64,000 nt of DNA from Candidatus Bipolaricaulota bacterium (GCA_028278555.1 JANQEA010000043.1:62001-126000), one strand, 5' to 3'. Shown: positions 51,011 through 60,117, counted from the stretch's first letter. Notes: generated from the sequence alone by a model not told the origin. A program made the numbers and translations.

Positions 51011-52459
51011 ATGAAGGAAACCGGCCGCTGGAAGATGCGATTCACGATCGTGGTCTGCCTGCTGATGGCCGCGGCGGTGGTGTATCGGATGAGAATCGTC
51101 GCGCCGCCGCAGCTCCTCGCCGCGCCCACTGTGTCAGAAGCGATCGAGCCGGACGCCGTCGTCGGTGTTGTCAGGTCCGAACGGGAGACGGCTGTGGAGA
51201 TCGAGCTGGATGAGATCCGTGCGCTCGTCCGCGAGGCGGTCGAGCGGGCGGGGGGGCTTGCCGGGTTGATCGACAACGGCGATACGGTCGTCCTGAAGCC
51301 GAACCTGATCACCGACTACGACATGACGTATCAATCCCGAGACCTGCCGCAGGACGTGAACGGGATGACGACCGATTGGCGCGTCACTCAGGCGGTCGTC
51401 GAGCTGGTCCGCGAGCTGAATCCGAACGGACAGGTCGTTGTTCTCGAGGGCGTGGCGAACGGAACGACGAGCGGCAACATGGAGACGCTCGGCTATGTCC
51501 CGGATCAGATCTCCGGTGTCGACGACTTCGTTCACCTCGAAGACCGGAGCGGCGGCTGGCGGGAGTGGGATTCGCCGCTCCTGGTGGCGGTGACGCTCCC
51601 GGATGGTGTCGGGCTCTATCCGGACCGGCTGAAGGTGAACCGCGCGCCCGAGTTCTACTTGAATCGCCTCTACTACGAGGCCGACGTCGTGATCAGCCTG
51701 CCGGTTCTGAAGAATCACTCGCTCTCGGGGATCACCGGGGCGGTGAAGAACGTCGGGATTGGGGCGACGCCGACAAACATCTACGGGCCGAATCCGAACG
51801 ACAATCACCGGTTCATCGATGACACGATCGACCATCGACCGGTGCACCTCCATCAGTGGATCCACGATTACTACGTCTGTCGTCCGGTCGATTTCGCGAT
51901 CATGGACGGTCTGCAAGGCTCGCTGAACGGGCCGGTCGGTCAGGGGAGCACGAATCTTGCCGCCGCCCAGCAGAACATGCGGCTGATCTTGGCGAGTCGA
52001 GACGCTGTGGCGCTCGATACGATCGCGTCACTGATCATGCAGTACGACCCTGCAAGGATTCCTCATCTGGTGACGCTCCACAACGACGGATTCGGATGCG
52101 TCGATCCGAGCCGCGTTCGCGTGGAAGGGATCGAGCCGAGTGAGGTCCGAAAGCGGTTCAGCAGTCGCTTCGGCGGGACCGCCTTCTACAGGGACCTGTC
52201 AGCCCCCGGCGTGACGATCGAATCCTGCGCGATCGAAGGGGGCGTGCTCCTTCTCTCGCTGACAGCGGACGAGGACATCGCAAAGGTGGAGATCTCCATC
52301 GACGGCGTTCGGCTCGATCGGATGGTCGTTGGCGGCTTCGATGACATCCGACTCCCCCTCGGTGCGAGGGGGGCGGGCAATCATGCCGTCACGATCCACG
52401 TCTATGACAAGTACCTGAATCTCGCGGTGAAACAGATCGAGGTCGAGGCGGCGTCCTGA
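51011..52459 (+). CDS. DUF362 protein with signal anchor
   Basis: This 482-residue protein starts at an ATG with AGGAGACG upstream. A hydrophobic stretch at residues about 10-30 is a signal anchor or signal peptide, so the body is probably outside the cytoplasm. The DUF362 signature is clear (NGDTVVLKPNLITDYDM, DVVISLPVLKNHSLSG, VDFAIMDGLQGS, ASRDAVALDTIAS). No CxxCxxC ferredoxin motif is present, unlike many family members. The last 90 residues look like a small beta-sandwich. DUF362 has no agreed biochemical function. Confidence 0.82.
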   Translation: MKETGRWKMRFTIVVCLLMAAAVVYRMRIVAPPQLLAAPTVSEAIEPDAVVGVVRSERETAVEIELDEIRALVREAVERAGGLAGLIDNGDTVVLKPNLITDYDMTYQSRDLPQDVNGMTTDWRVTQAVVELVRELNPNGQVVVLEGVANGTTSGNMETLGYVPDQISGVDDFVHLEDRSGGWREWDSPLLVAVTLPDGVGLYPDRLKVNRAPEFYLNRLYYEADVVISLPVLKNHSLSGITGAVKNVGIGATPTNIYGPNPNDNHRFIDDTIDHRPVHLHQWIHDYYVCRPVDFAIMDGLQGSLNGPVGQGSTNLAAAQQNMRLILASRDAVALDTIASLIMQYDPARIPHLVTLHNDGFGCVDPSRVRVEGIEPSEVRKRFSSRFGGTAFYRDLSAPGVTIESCAIEGGVLLLSLTADEDIAKVEISIDGVRLDRMVVGGFDDIRLPLGARGAGNHAVTIHVYDKYLNLAVKQIEVEAAS

Positions 52460-52567
52460 GTGCCGACGTGGTAGCTGCAGCGGCGTTCGAACAGTGTCGT
52501 TACTGCGCGGTGCAAAGCCACGTGAGAGGAAGGTCGCAACGTGCCGAGTTCGAAGGAGGATCGATCG

Positions 52568-53551
52568 ATGCGTGAAGGACTCCGTGAAACGTGGGCCAGT
52601 CTGCGGAAGGCCGAGTCGATGCTCGTCCATGCGGGCATCCGGCTCCGCCCGAAGGATGCTCCGAGCCTCCGCGAGGGATTGGAGTCGATTGAGTCATCGC
52701 TCCGACCGCTCTTCTCTCGCGCCGCTTACGGCTTCGACCCCCGGCGGATCCGGGCGACTGACTACGCGGCTCGCTATCCGTTTTCGAGTGTGAGCACGAT
52801 CGAGAAGCAACTCGAGTTGCTCGTCGACGCCGGCGTGCTCACCGGCCCCGATGGAGATGCGTATGCCCTGACCGATGAGGCGGAGGCGGGTCTCCGGTTG
52901 CACACCGATCGGGTCGGCGAAGCAATCGACCGGCTCGACCTCGGGGAGATCGACGAAACGCAGGTCCAGAGGCTCCTCGCCTACGATCATCGGATCCTTG
53001 GCGGGATCTGTGACAGTGTCGAGCGGGCGCCGAGCCCGATCTTCGAGCACCGGCTGAAGGGCGTGCATCCCGACTACGATCCACCGAAGCGCTGGCATCA
53101 CTGGCAGCTCGCCTGGACGATGGTCGCCGCCCACGAGGACGCCGAGGAACAGATCCGGCGGGAGCGAGGAATTCCGCCGCTCGTCTGGTTCGCGCGGCAC
53201 GAACTCTGGTTCTCGTCCAGACTGCCGCATCGAAGCCGAATGCGGGCGTGCGGGGGCTTGAGAGCAGTGGCCGAGCGGTACGCACCGCTCGAACACCCTG
53301 AGGCAGAGTGCCGTGCGGCGATCGAGACGATGCGCGCTCAGGGCTGGCTCGACGGCGACGGCGACGGCGACGAGGCTCGACTGTCCGGTGCGGAACTGAC
53401 TCGGGCCGATCGGGACGAGTCCGAGATCGAGGCGATCTTCTTGTCGCGCTGGCCGGACCTCACGGATCCGGAGCTTCACGAGCTAAGGGGGATCGCCGAT
53501 GCGATCAACCGGAGATGTGAGGAGCTCATGCGGCATGCCGACGATCGATAG
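52568..53551 (+). CDS. winged-helix protein of unknown function
   Basis: This 327-residue cytoplasmic protein has a winged-helix-like segment at about 65-105 (YPFSSVSTIEKQLELLVDAG, then LTDEAEAGL) and possibly a second near residue 240-280. The middle holds a histidine- and tryptophan-rich stretch (KRWHHWQLAWTMVAAHEDAEE) reminiscent of DinB-like bundles. AAGGAGGA precedes the ATG at 52568, preferred to a GTG 27 bases earlier. It may sense a ligand and regulate transcription, which is inference. The family is not recognised. Confidence 0.6.
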   Translation: MREGLRETWASLRKAESMLVHAGIRLRPKDAPSLREGLESIESSLRPLFSRAAYGFDPRRIRATDYAARYPFSSVSTIEKQLELLVDAGVLTGPDGDAYALTDEAEAGLRLHTDRVGEAIDRLDLGEIDETQVQRLLAYDHRILGGICDSVERAPSPIFEHRLKGVHPDYDPPKRWHHWQLAWTMVAAHEDAEEQIRRERGIPPLVWFARHELWFSSRLPHRSRMRACGGLRAVAERYAPLEHPEAECRAAIETMRAQGWLDGDGDGDEARLSGAELTRADRDESEIEAIFLSRWPDLTDPELHELRGIADAINRRCEELMRHADDR

Positions 53552-53605
53552 GGGCGCGATGCCGGCCTCGATTCGCGAAGCGGCCGGGAACGGAGGGGAG
53601 TTTCG

Positions 53606-54784
53606 ATGCGACGAGCGATGTGCGTGATCGCCGTATTGACGGTGGGACTACTCCCAGCGACAGGATGGGCGAATGGCGAAGCAGGTGTGCTGGCCCTGGT
53701 CCACGGTCTATTGATCGACGGAACCGGTGCGGAGCCGGTCGAGGACGGCGTGGTGATCATTCGGGATCGCAGGATCGTTGCGGTCGGATCGGCCTCGGAG
53801 ATCGAGATCCCCGAAGACGCCGAGGTGCTCGACGTCGGAGGCGGTGCAATCCTCCCTGGGTTCATCAACGCGCACGTTCACGATGGGTACAGCGAGTCGA
53901 ACCTCCGAGCTTGGGCGCGCGGCGGGGTGACGACGGTCCGGGATCTCGGAACGCAGTTCCGCTGGACGAGTTCCAGCGTGTCCGTCTTCGCCGACAGAGA
54001 CCGGCTGAATGCCGATGTACGGAATGCTCGGCTTGTCGCGGCGGGTCCGCTCGTCACGACGGTCGGGGGCTACGGCGGCTACGCGGTGACCTCGCCGGAG
54101 GATGCGCGCGACAAGGTGAACGGGCTGATCGATGGCGGAGCGAACATCATCAAGGTCGCGATCGAGGACAACCTCCAAGGACGCCGCTGGCCGATGCTGA
54201 CGCTTGGCGAGATCCGCGCGATCGTCGAGACGGCGCACACGCGAGACATCCGGGTGGCGGCCCACGTCTCCCGATCGGTCCACGTGGAGATGGCGCTCGA
54301 TGCGAGCGTCGACGATGTGAATCACATGGCGGTCGACTCCGTCTCGGGCGGTCTGATCGCCCGGATGGTCGATCGTGGCATGGCGTGGGTGCCGACACTC
54401 GAACTGTGGGAGGGGGTCAGCCGCCGCTACGGTCTTTCGTGGGATCGAATCGCGGCGGGGAACCTCCTCCGCTTCGTCGAGGCCGGCGGAATCGTCGCGC
54501 TCGGGACCGACTACGCTGGCTACACGACGCCGTTCGATCTCGGGATGCCGATCACGGAGATTCGGCTGATGAGCGACGCGGGGATGACCCCGATGCAGCT
54601 CATCGAAGCGGCGACGCGAAACGCCGCGATCGTCTGCGGACTCGGCGACGACGTCGGCACCCTCGAACCGGGCAAGATTGCCGACGTGATCGTCGTCGAC
54701 GGGAATCCGCTCGACGATCTGCAGGCCCTCGGATCGGTCCTCGTCGTCGTCCGCGACGGCGTCGTCATCCGTGACGATCGGTGA
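53606..54784 (+). CDS. secreted amidohydrolase
   Basis: This 392-residue protein has an N-terminal signal peptide (cleavage near ATGWANG at about 22-24) and an amidohydrolase-superfamily body. Landmarks are GGGAILPGFINAHVHDG (metal His-x-His), a candidate metal lysine in GANIIKVA, a later histidine in VAAHVSRSVH, and ALGTDYAGY with the metal-binding Asp. The N- and C-terminal strands form the usual small beta-sandwich. Imidazolonepropionase-like and prolidase-like enzymes are close in layout. Substrate not known. GGAGGGGAG precedes the ATG. Confidence 0.83.
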   Translation: MRRAMCVIAVLTVGLLPATGWANGEAGVLALVHGLLIDGTGAEPVEDGVVIIRDRRIVAVGSASEIEIPEDAEVLDVGGGAILPGFINAHVHDGYSESNLRAWARGGVTTVRDLGTQFRWTSSSVSVFADRDRLNADVRNARLVAAGPLVTTVGGYGGYAVTSPEDARDKVNGLIDGGANIIKVAIEDNLQGRRWPMLTLGEIRAIVETAHTRDIRVAAHVSRSVHVEMALDASVDDVNHMAVDSVSGGLIARMVDRGMAWVPTLELWEGVSRRYGLSWDRIAAGNLLRFVEAGGIVALGTDYAGYTTPFDLGMPITEIRLMSDAGMTPMQLIEAATRNAAIVCGLGDDVGTLEPGKIADVIVVDGNPLDDLQALGSVLVVVRDGVVIRDDR

Positions 54785-55059
54785 GTGTCGGCCGACCGTC
54801 CGTTGCATCGAGCCGGACTCAGGGATGCCGATTCACAGATAGATCACGATTCGTTCGAATGCCTCAGCGGTCTCTGGAGTGACGTGATCCGCTTCGCCAC
54901 GTCGCTTCGGGAGTGAACCCGTTGGGTCAACTGTGAACGCATCACAGCTGGCTCGCATTGTGCCCACACGAGACACAACGAAGCTCCACGCCGGCACCAT
55001 GCACGCGGCGTAGTCTCACTTCATCCTGCAACACCTCCGCCCGCAGGATTACGCCTCAA
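54785..55059. other. intergenic stretch without recognisable gene
   Basis: These 275 bases follow the amidohydrolase stop. I see no convincing reading frame, RNA gene or promoter in them. They end at the hairpin element at 55060. Confidence 0.6.
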
Positions 55060-55091
55060 AGACGCTCGGCTTCTCCGGGAGCCGAGCGTCT
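55060..55091. repeat. dispersed hairpin element, copy 1
   Basis: Arms AGACGCTCGGCT and AGCCGAGCGTCT pair perfectly over 12 bases around an eight-base loop. The core from GCTCGGCTTC to GCCGAGCGTC recurs with one mismatch in the loop at 60406. It lies between the amidohydrolase gene and the livG promoter and lacks a clear T tract, so it is either a weak terminator or a small dispersed repeat. Confidence 0.6.
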
Positions 55092-55128
55092 GACTTTCAC
55101 AGGAACGAGTTGCGTGCGCCTGTGTCTG

Positions 55129-55158
55129 TTGACAATCCCAACTCGGAACTAGTAGGAT
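55129..55158 (+). promoter_or_regulatory. promoter of the livGFHM transcript
   Basis: A perfect -35 TTGACA at 55129-55134 is followed after 18 bases by TAGGAT at 55153-55158 (4/6 match to the -10 consensus). Transcription would begin near 55165, about 170 bases before livG. Confidence 0.6.
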
Positions 55159-55178
55159 GTGCTCGAAAGAGGTGCGTC

Positions 55179-55244
55179 ATGACGCGAACCGGATGGACGA
55201 ACCAGCCGAACGCCGCTGACGCACTATTCATTGCCATGACGTAG
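55179..55244 (+). CDS. 21-residue leader peptide before livG
   Basis: An ATG with GAAAGAGG six bases upstream opens a 21-codon frame ending in TAG. The last residues are ADALFIAMT and include CTA (Leu) and ATT (Ile) codons. CTA looks uncommon in the neighbouring genes, which mostly use CTC and CTG. The frame lies between a promoter and an intrinsic terminator, the arrangement expected of a transcription-attenuation leader. Bases 55173-55179 (TGCGTCA), which include the first base of the start codon, can pair with 55217-55223 (TGACGCA) inside the frame. Confidence 0.45.
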   Translation: MTRTGWTNQPNAADALFIAMT

Positions 55245-55283
55245 ACCGACTGGGTTCTTCCTTTGAAGCGATCGGTCGGTGAA

Positions 55284-55315
55284 CCGAGAGCCTGAAGAGG
55301 CTTTCGGTTTTTCTT
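55284..55315 (+). terminator. intrinsic terminator in the livG leader
   Basis: Arms CCGAGAGCCT (55284-55293) and AGGCTTTCGG (55298-55307) pair over 10 bases with one G-U pair and a GAAG loop. TTTTTCTTT follows. The hairpin lies upstream of livG and downstream of its promoter, so it would stop transcription unless relieved. TCGGT at 55272-55276 can pair with ACCGA at 55283-55287 and so compete with its 5' arm. Confidence 0.7.
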
Positions 55316-55334
55316 TGGGCGGAAGGATGGACGG

Positions 55335-56108
55335 ATGCTCGTTGTCGACAGGCTGAGCAAGCGGTTCGGAGGGCTGAAGGCTGTGCAATCGTGCAGTCTG
55401 ACGGTCGAGGTGGGGACGATCACCGGCCTGATCGGTCCGAACGGAGCCGGAAAGACGACGCTGTTCAATCTCCTGACCGGCTTCCTCAAGCCCGACTCGG
55501 GTCGCGTTTCGCTCGACGATCGGGACGTCACCGGCCTACCGCCGCACCGAGTCTTTCGAACGGGAATCTGCCGGACGTTCCAGATCCCGAAGGAACTGAA
55601 GGGGATGACGGTCGTCGAGAATCTGATGCTCGTTCCGCCGAAGCAGCTCGGTGAGACGATCTGGAATCCGTTCGTCCGCCCCCGGCGTGTCCGCCGTCAG
55701 GAGATGGAGATCCGCGACAAGGCCCTCGGGGTCTTGGAGTTCCTTGAACTGGCCGAGGTTGCCGAACAGCAGGCGAGCCAGCTCTCAGGCGGTCAAAAGA
55801 AGCTCCTCGAACTCGGGCGAACGCTGATGACCAACCCGCGGATCGTTCTCCTGGATGAGCCGGGCGCCGGGGTCAATCGGACGCTCCTCAAGCGCCTGGC
55901 GGAATCGATCCGGACGCTGCAGAAGGACCTCGGACTGACGTTCCTGTTGATCGAGCACGACATGGACTTCGTCATGCGCCTCTGTGCACCGATCATCGTA
56001 ATGAGCGAAGGGAGCGTCCTGATGGTGGGCGATCCCGACGTCGTCCAGCGGGACCCGCGCGTTCTCGATGCCTACCTCGGAGGGCAGTATGTCGCGACTG
56101 ACGATTGA
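55335..56108 (+). CDS. livG: branched-chain amino-acid ABC transporter ATP-binding protein LivG
   Basis: This 257-residue ATPase has a Walker A GPNGAGKTTL, the ABC signature LSGGQKKLLELGR, Walker B IVLLDEPGAG and the H-loop IEHDMD. The N-terminus LVVDRLSKRFGGLKAV and the long loop with RTFQIPKELKGMTVVENL are typical of LivG. It would energise import with LivF. GGAAGG lies eight bases before the ATG. The gene follows the leader peptide and terminator and overlaps livF by 20 bases. Confidence 0.92.
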   Translation: MLVVDRLSKRFGGLKAVQSCSLTVEVGTITGLIGPNGAGKTTLFNLLTGFLKPDSGRVSLDDRDVTGLPPHRVFRTGICRTFQIPKELKGMTVVENLMLVPPKQLGETIWNPFVRPRRVRRQEMEIRDKALGVLEFLELAEVAEQQASQLSGGQKKLLELGRTLMTNPRIVLLDEPGAGVNRTLLKRLAESIRTLQKDLGLTFLLIEHDMDFVMRLCAPIIVMSEGSVLMVGDPDVVQRDPRVLDAYLGGQYVATDD

Positions 56109-56793
56109 GCGTGTGGTCAGCGGATACGCCGACATGGAGGTCCTCCACGGGATCGATCTCTGCGTTCCTGAGGGCGAGATCGTCACGATCATCGGCCCGA
56201 ATGGCGCCGGGAAGTCGACCCTGATGAAGACGATCTTCGGACTCCTGAAGCCGACGGCCGGTCGGATCCTCTTCGACGAGGAGGACATCACCGGGCTGTC
56301 GCCCGATCGGGTGGTCCGCCGTGGGCTGGCGTACGTCCCCCAAGTGGAGAACGTCTTCCCCTCGCTGACGATCCAGGAGAACCTGGAGATGGGCGCGTTC
56401 ATCCTGAAGGGGCACCTCCGGGATCGCCTGCAGCACATCTACGAGCTCTTCCCGGTCCTCGGCGATCGCCAGAAGGCGCGGGCCGGCAAGATGAGCGGCG
56501 GTGAGCGCCAGATGGTCGCGATGGGCCGCGCCCTGATGCTCGATCCGAGGTTGCTCATGCTCGACGAGCCGTCGGCCGCGCTGGCGCCCAATCTGACCGC
56601 GACGATCTTCGAGCGGATTGCCGCGATCAACGAGGCCGGGGTCACGATCCTGATTGTCGAACAGAACGCGAAGGAGTCGCTGAAGCTTTCCGATCGGGGC
56701 TGCGTCTTCGCCGGTGGCCTGAAGTGCTTCGAGGATTCGGGGCCGGCCCTGCTGGCCAACGAAGAGATCGGACGTCTCTACTTGGGAGGCTAG
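56089..56793 (+). CDS. livF: branched-chain amino-acid ABC transporter ATP-binding protein LivF
   Basis: This 234-residue ATPase has Walker A GPNGAGKSTLMKTIFG, the signature MSGGERQMVAMGRAL, Walker B LLMLDEPSAALAP and the switch region VEQNAKESL. LivF is recognised by RGLAYVPQVENVFPSLTI and by its short length compared with LivG. It starts inside the end of livG with GGAGGGC as ribosome site. It pairs with LivG as the nucleotide-binding heterodimer at the inner membrane. Confidence 0.92.
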   Translation: MSRLTIERVVSGYADMEVLHGIDLCVPEGEIVTIIGPNGAGKSTLMKTIFGLLKPTAGRILFDEEDITGLSPDRVVRRGLAYVPQVENVFPSLTIQENLEMGAFILKGHLRDRLQHIYELFPVLGDRQKARAGKMSGGERQMVAMGRALMLDPRLLMLDEPSAALAPNLTATIFERIAAINEAGVTILIVEQNAKESLKLSDRGCVFAGGLKCFEDSGPALLANEEIGRLYLGG

Positions 56794-56798
56794 GAACC

Positions 56799-57722
56799 AT
56801 GGACGCGCTGTCGAGGATCCCACAGCTGCTCGTCTACGGAATCGTGTCGGGGAGCATTCTGTCCTTGGGCGGCATCGGTGTCTCGCTGACGTACAGCATC
56901 CTCGGGTTCTCGAACTTCGCACACGGGGACACGATGGCCCTCGGCGCCTATCTGGCCCTCGCCCTCCTCCCGGTCATGGCGCAGCTGGGGCTTCCGAGCG
57001 GCTCGCTGGGGCCGCTCTCATTCGGATGGGACTTCGTGGCCTCACTTCTTCTGGCGGCTGTCGGCACGAGTCTGGCGGTCATCCTCCTCGATCGTCTCCT
57101 CTTCGCGCGCCTTCGGGACACCCACCGGATTACGTTGATGATTGCGACGGTCGGGGTCGCGCTGGCCCTTCGGAACCTGCTCCAATTCGTCTGGGGGCCG
57201 CAGCCGCACTACTACACGACCACCATTCAACGTGCGATTCTGATCCCGCAACTCGGCATCCGAATCAAGCCGGATCAGATCTTCATCGTGGCGGCGGCTG
57301 TCCTGCTCGCTCTACTCCTTCATCTGTTCCTCCGCTACACCAAGATGGGAAAGGCGATGCGCGCCACGTCGGACAACACGGCGTTGGCGCGGGTGACGGG
57401 GATCAACACCGAGCGGGTCATCCTCTGGACGTGGGTGATCGGCGCCTCGCTCGCCGCCGTCGCCGGGGTCCTGGTCGGTTTGGAGAACAAGTTCATCACC
57501 CCCGAGCTCGGGTGGCAGATGCTCCTCTCGATCTTCGCCGCGGTCATCCTCGGCGGGATCGGGAACCCCTACGGAGCGATCGTCGGCGGCCTCGTCGTCG
57601 GGATCTCGGAGGAGGTCTCGACGGCGTTCATTTCGACGGGCTACAAGCCGGCCGTTGCGTTCGCGATCCTGATCCTGATGCTCCTCATTCGGCCGACCGG
57701 CCTGCTCGGAAGGAGGCGGTGA
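56799..57722 (+). CDS. livH: branched-chain amino-acid ABC transporter permease LivH
   Basis: This 307-residue permease has about eight transmembrane segments, with the LivH-type start ILSLGGIGVSLTYSILGFSN and the ATPase-contact loop YTKMGKAMRATSDNTALARV. The region LGGIGNPYGAIVGGL is also typical. It starts five bases after livF. Its TGA shares one base with the livM start. It forms the membrane channel with LivM. Confidence 0.92.
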   Translation: MDALSRIPQLLVYGIVSGSILSLGGIGVSLTYSILGFSNFAHGDTMALGAYLALALLPVMAQLGLPSGSLGPLSFGWDFVASLLLAAVGTSLAVILLDRLLFARLRDTHRITLMIATVGVALALRNLLQFVWGPQPHYYTTTIQRAILIPQLGIRIKPDQIFIVAAAVLLALLLHLFLRYTKMGKAMRATSDNTALARVTGINTERVILWTWVIGASLAAVAGVLVGLENKFITPELGWQMLLSIFAAVILGGIGNPYGAIVGGLVVGISEEVSTAFISTGYKPAVAFAILILMLLIRPTGLLGRRR

Positions 57723-58780
57723 TGGAGCTGTTCATCGGCATCGTCAACTACCTCGTCTTTTTCGCCATCACGGCGGGCACGTACGGCGTCCTTTCGCTCG
57801 GCCTGAACGTTCAGTGGGGCTTCACCGGCCTGTTCAACATCGGCGTGGCCGGGTTCTACGCCGTGGGGGCCTATACGGCCGCGTTGGTCTCCGGGCCGCC
57901 GCCCGACGTTTGGGATGGGCGTGTGGTCGGAGGCTTCGAGCTCTCGTTCGTCGTCGGACTGCTTGCCGCCGCCCTCGTCGCCGGTGCCGTTGGATTCCTG
58001 ATCGGACTGCCGACGCTTCGCCTCAGGGCGGATTACCTCGCCATCGCAACGATCGGCATCGCCGAGACGATCCGTCTGGTCTTGAAAAACGAAGCCTGGC
58101 TGACCAACGGCGTCTGGGGGCTGCAGCAGATTCCCTCCCCGCTGCACGAGCCGATCCATCAAGGGGCGGTCGGGTTCGTCAGAGCTCGTCCAGATCTTGC
58201 GCCGTGGCTGCAGGATCTCATCTCCAAGGCGTACAACTGGTTCTACCTGGCGCTCGTCGTCTTCGTGCTCGTCATCCTCTATCTCGCCATGCGACGCCTG
58301 GCCCGGTCTCCATGGGGACGTGTCCTCCGGGCGATCCGAGAAGACGAGGACGTTGCAGCGATGTCCGGCAAGAATGTCTTCGCGTACAAGCTCCAGGCGC
58401 TCGTCCTCGGCGCGATGATCATGGGGATCGGCGGCGCGCTGTACGCGCACTACGCGCGGTTCATCTCGCCGAACAGCTTCGAACCGCTTTATGGGACGTT
58501 CATCGTCTGGGTGATGCTGATCCTCGGCGGAACGGGGAACAACAAGGGAGCGATCCTCGGCGCATTCACCGTCTGGGGAATCTGGGCGGCGACAGACTTC
58601 ATCACCGGCTATCTCCCGTTCACCGCGCCCCAGGCGGCCGCACTTCGGATTATCGTCATCGGCGTTCTCCTCGAGGTGATCGTCCTGGCCCGGCCGCAAG
58701 GCCTTCTGCCCGAGGTCAGACGGCGGCGGCACCTCCGCCGACCGAAGAAGACGGGGGAAGCGGATTCGCCTCCCCCGTGA
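57722..58780 (+). CDS. livM: branched-chain amino-acid ABC transporter permease LivM
   Basis: This 352-residue permease has about ten hydrophobic segments. LSLGLNVQWGFTGLFNIGVAG, LRLRADYLAIATIGIAE and the ATPase-contact loop SPWGRVLRAIREDEDVA are LivM landmarks. The final residues are basic then proline-rich. The last coding bases, 58751-58778, form a hairpin (arms ACGGGGGA and TCCCCCGT) 31 bases from the convergent binding-protein gene. It ends the livGFHM unit. Confidence 0.92.
   Translation: MELFIGIVNYLVFFAITAGTYGVLSLGLNVQWGFTGLFNIGVAGFYAVGAYTAALVSGPPPDVWDGRVVGGFELSFVVGLLAAALVAGAVGFLIGLPTLRLRADYLAIATIGIAETIRLVLKNEAWLTNGVWGLQQIPSPLHEPIHQGAVGFVRARPDLAPWLQDLISKAYNWFYLALVVFVLVILYLAMRRLARSPWGRVLRAIREDEDVAAMSGKNVFAYKLQALVLGAMIMGIGGALYAHYARFISPNSFEPLYGTFIVWVMLILGGTGNNKGAILGAFTVWGIWAATDFITGYLPFTAPQAAALRIIVIGVLLEVIVLARPQGLLPEVRRRRHLRRPKKTGEADSPPP
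58751..58778. terminator. hairpin at the convergent end of livM and the binding-protein gene
   Basis: Arms ACGGGGGA and TCCCCCGT, extended by GCG/CGC around a GATT loop, lie at the end of livM. On the minus strand the hairpin is followed by CTTCTT, so it may serve as terminator for the binding-protein transcript. A T tract is weak in both directions. Confidence 0.4.
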
Positions 58781-58811
58781 GTTATCCATGCTCCGGAGCC
58801 TGCCTCCTGCG

Positions 58812-60032
58812 CTAGCCCGGAGCCTCCATCACGGTCACGACTTCGCAGCCTTCGACCTTCCAGACTTCGATCGCGCCTTCGACGTCGCCCGTCTCCTTGA
58901 AGTCGACCAACCCGGCTGCGCCCTGGTAGTTGATCTCTTTTCCGGCCTGGAGTAGCGCGACAGCCTTCTCCCACTCGTTGTAGTAGACGACCTCGCCGGG
59001 CGGGTTTGCCACGGCTCGAAGGTTGTCGCGAATCGTCACGCCGGACGTGTCTCCGCCTCGGACCATCGCCAAGGCGATCAGCATCACGGCATCGTAGGCC
59101 TTGTCGTAGTAGGGGATCGTGCTCGGTCCGTACCCACCGGCATCGTAGTCGGCCTCGAACTGCTCGGCCTTGAACCCGGCGGCGGCGACCGTCCCGAACG
59201 CACCCTCGAGTGGCCCCGGCTGATCAGCCGAGGCGCATGCCGGTCCCGGTGCGACGCCTTCGCCCTTCATTCCGTCGGCCATCAGGAACTGGCCCGTGTA
59301 TCCGGCTTCCACTGCCTCGACGATCTGCTTGTTCCCGTCGACCGGATAGCAGACGAGAACGACCGCCTGCGGGTCGCCGCTCAGGAGCCGGTCGACCTCC
59401 CCACGGTAGGACGGCTTGTTCTCCTCGTAGGGGACGCTCTCGGAGACCGTCCCGCCCAACGACTCGAAGGTCGCCTGGAGAGTATCGGCCAGCCCCTTTC
59501 CGTAGTCGTTGTTGACGTAGATCACCGCGATGTTGCTGTAGTTCAGCAGCTTCGTCAGTCGTCCCAGGACGACACCCTGAACCTCATCGGAGACGACCGT
59601 CCGGAAGACGAAGTCGTTGTCGTCCAACGCAGGGATCGAGGGGGCCGTCGAGGCCGGCGAGATGAGCACGACCTCCGCCGGGATGGTCACGCTCGACACC
59701 GCCAGGGTCACGCCGCTCGAGAGGGCGCCGACGATCGCCGAGACTCTGTCGATCTCGACGAGCTTGCTCGCTGCGTCACGGCCGACGTCGGGCGACGTCG
59801 CGGTGTCTCGCAGTAGGAGCTCAAGCTGCCGGCCGAGGACGCCGCCGGCTGCATTGATCGTGTCGACGGCCATCTGCGCTCCATCGGCGATCGACGGACC
59901 GTACGGACCAAGAGCCCCGGTCAGCGACATCAGCGCGCCGATCTTGATCGGATCTTCCTCCGCCACCGCGATGCCGACGAGCATCGCAGCGACCACTCCC
60001 AGAACCAAACTCAGTTTCAGTCTCAAACGCAT
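58812..60032 (-). CDS. livK: branched-chain amino-acid ABC transporter substrate-binding protein
   Basis: This 406-residue periplasmic binding protein has a signal peptide (residues 1-24, LKLSLVLGVVAAMLVGIAVA) and the type I fold. KIGALMSLTGALGPYG begins the mature part, followed by AVDTINAAGGVLGRQLELLL, GALSSGVTLAVSSV and VIYVNNDYGKGLAD. The ATG at 60032 (minus strand) follows GGAGGTT; longer in-frame starts lie within the leader. The ligand is probably a branched-chain amino acid, which the Leu/Ile-rich leader peptide supports, but related proteins bind amides or aromatics. It converges on livM. Confidence 0.88.
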   Translation of the reverse strand: MRLRLKLSLVLGVVAAMLVGIAVAEEDPIKIGALMSLTGALGPYGPSIADGAQMAVDTINAAGGVLGRQLELLLRDTATSPDVGRDAASKLVEIDRVSAIVGALSSGVTLAVSSVTIPAEVVLISPASTAPSIPALDDNDFVFRTVVSDEVQGVVLGRLTKLLNYSNIAVIYVNNDYGKGLADTLQATFESLGGTVSESVPYEENKPSYRGEVDRLLSGDPQAVVLVCYPVDGNKQIVEAVEAGYTGQFLMADGMKGEGVAPGPACASADQPGPLEGAFGTVAAAGFKAEQFEADYDAGGYGPSTIPYYDKAYDAVMLIALAMVRGGDTSGVTIRDNLRAVANPPGEVVYYNEWEKAVALLQAGKEINYQGAAGLVDFKETGDVEGAIEVWKVEGCEVVTVMEAPG

Positions 60033-60117
60033 GTCAACCTCCAGATGTTCGATGTCCTTGCTGCTGTCTGCCCGTTTCGTCTCCTTGGCGATCACCTCCT
60101 TCCCTTCGTGGCGAGGC

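Noticed and set aside
55173-55223. Leader before livG considered as a T-box or known riboswitch
   Set aside because: No T-box anticodon-acceptor core (no GGTGG-type bulge) and no recognised riboswitch consensus. The leader-peptide explanation is simpler.
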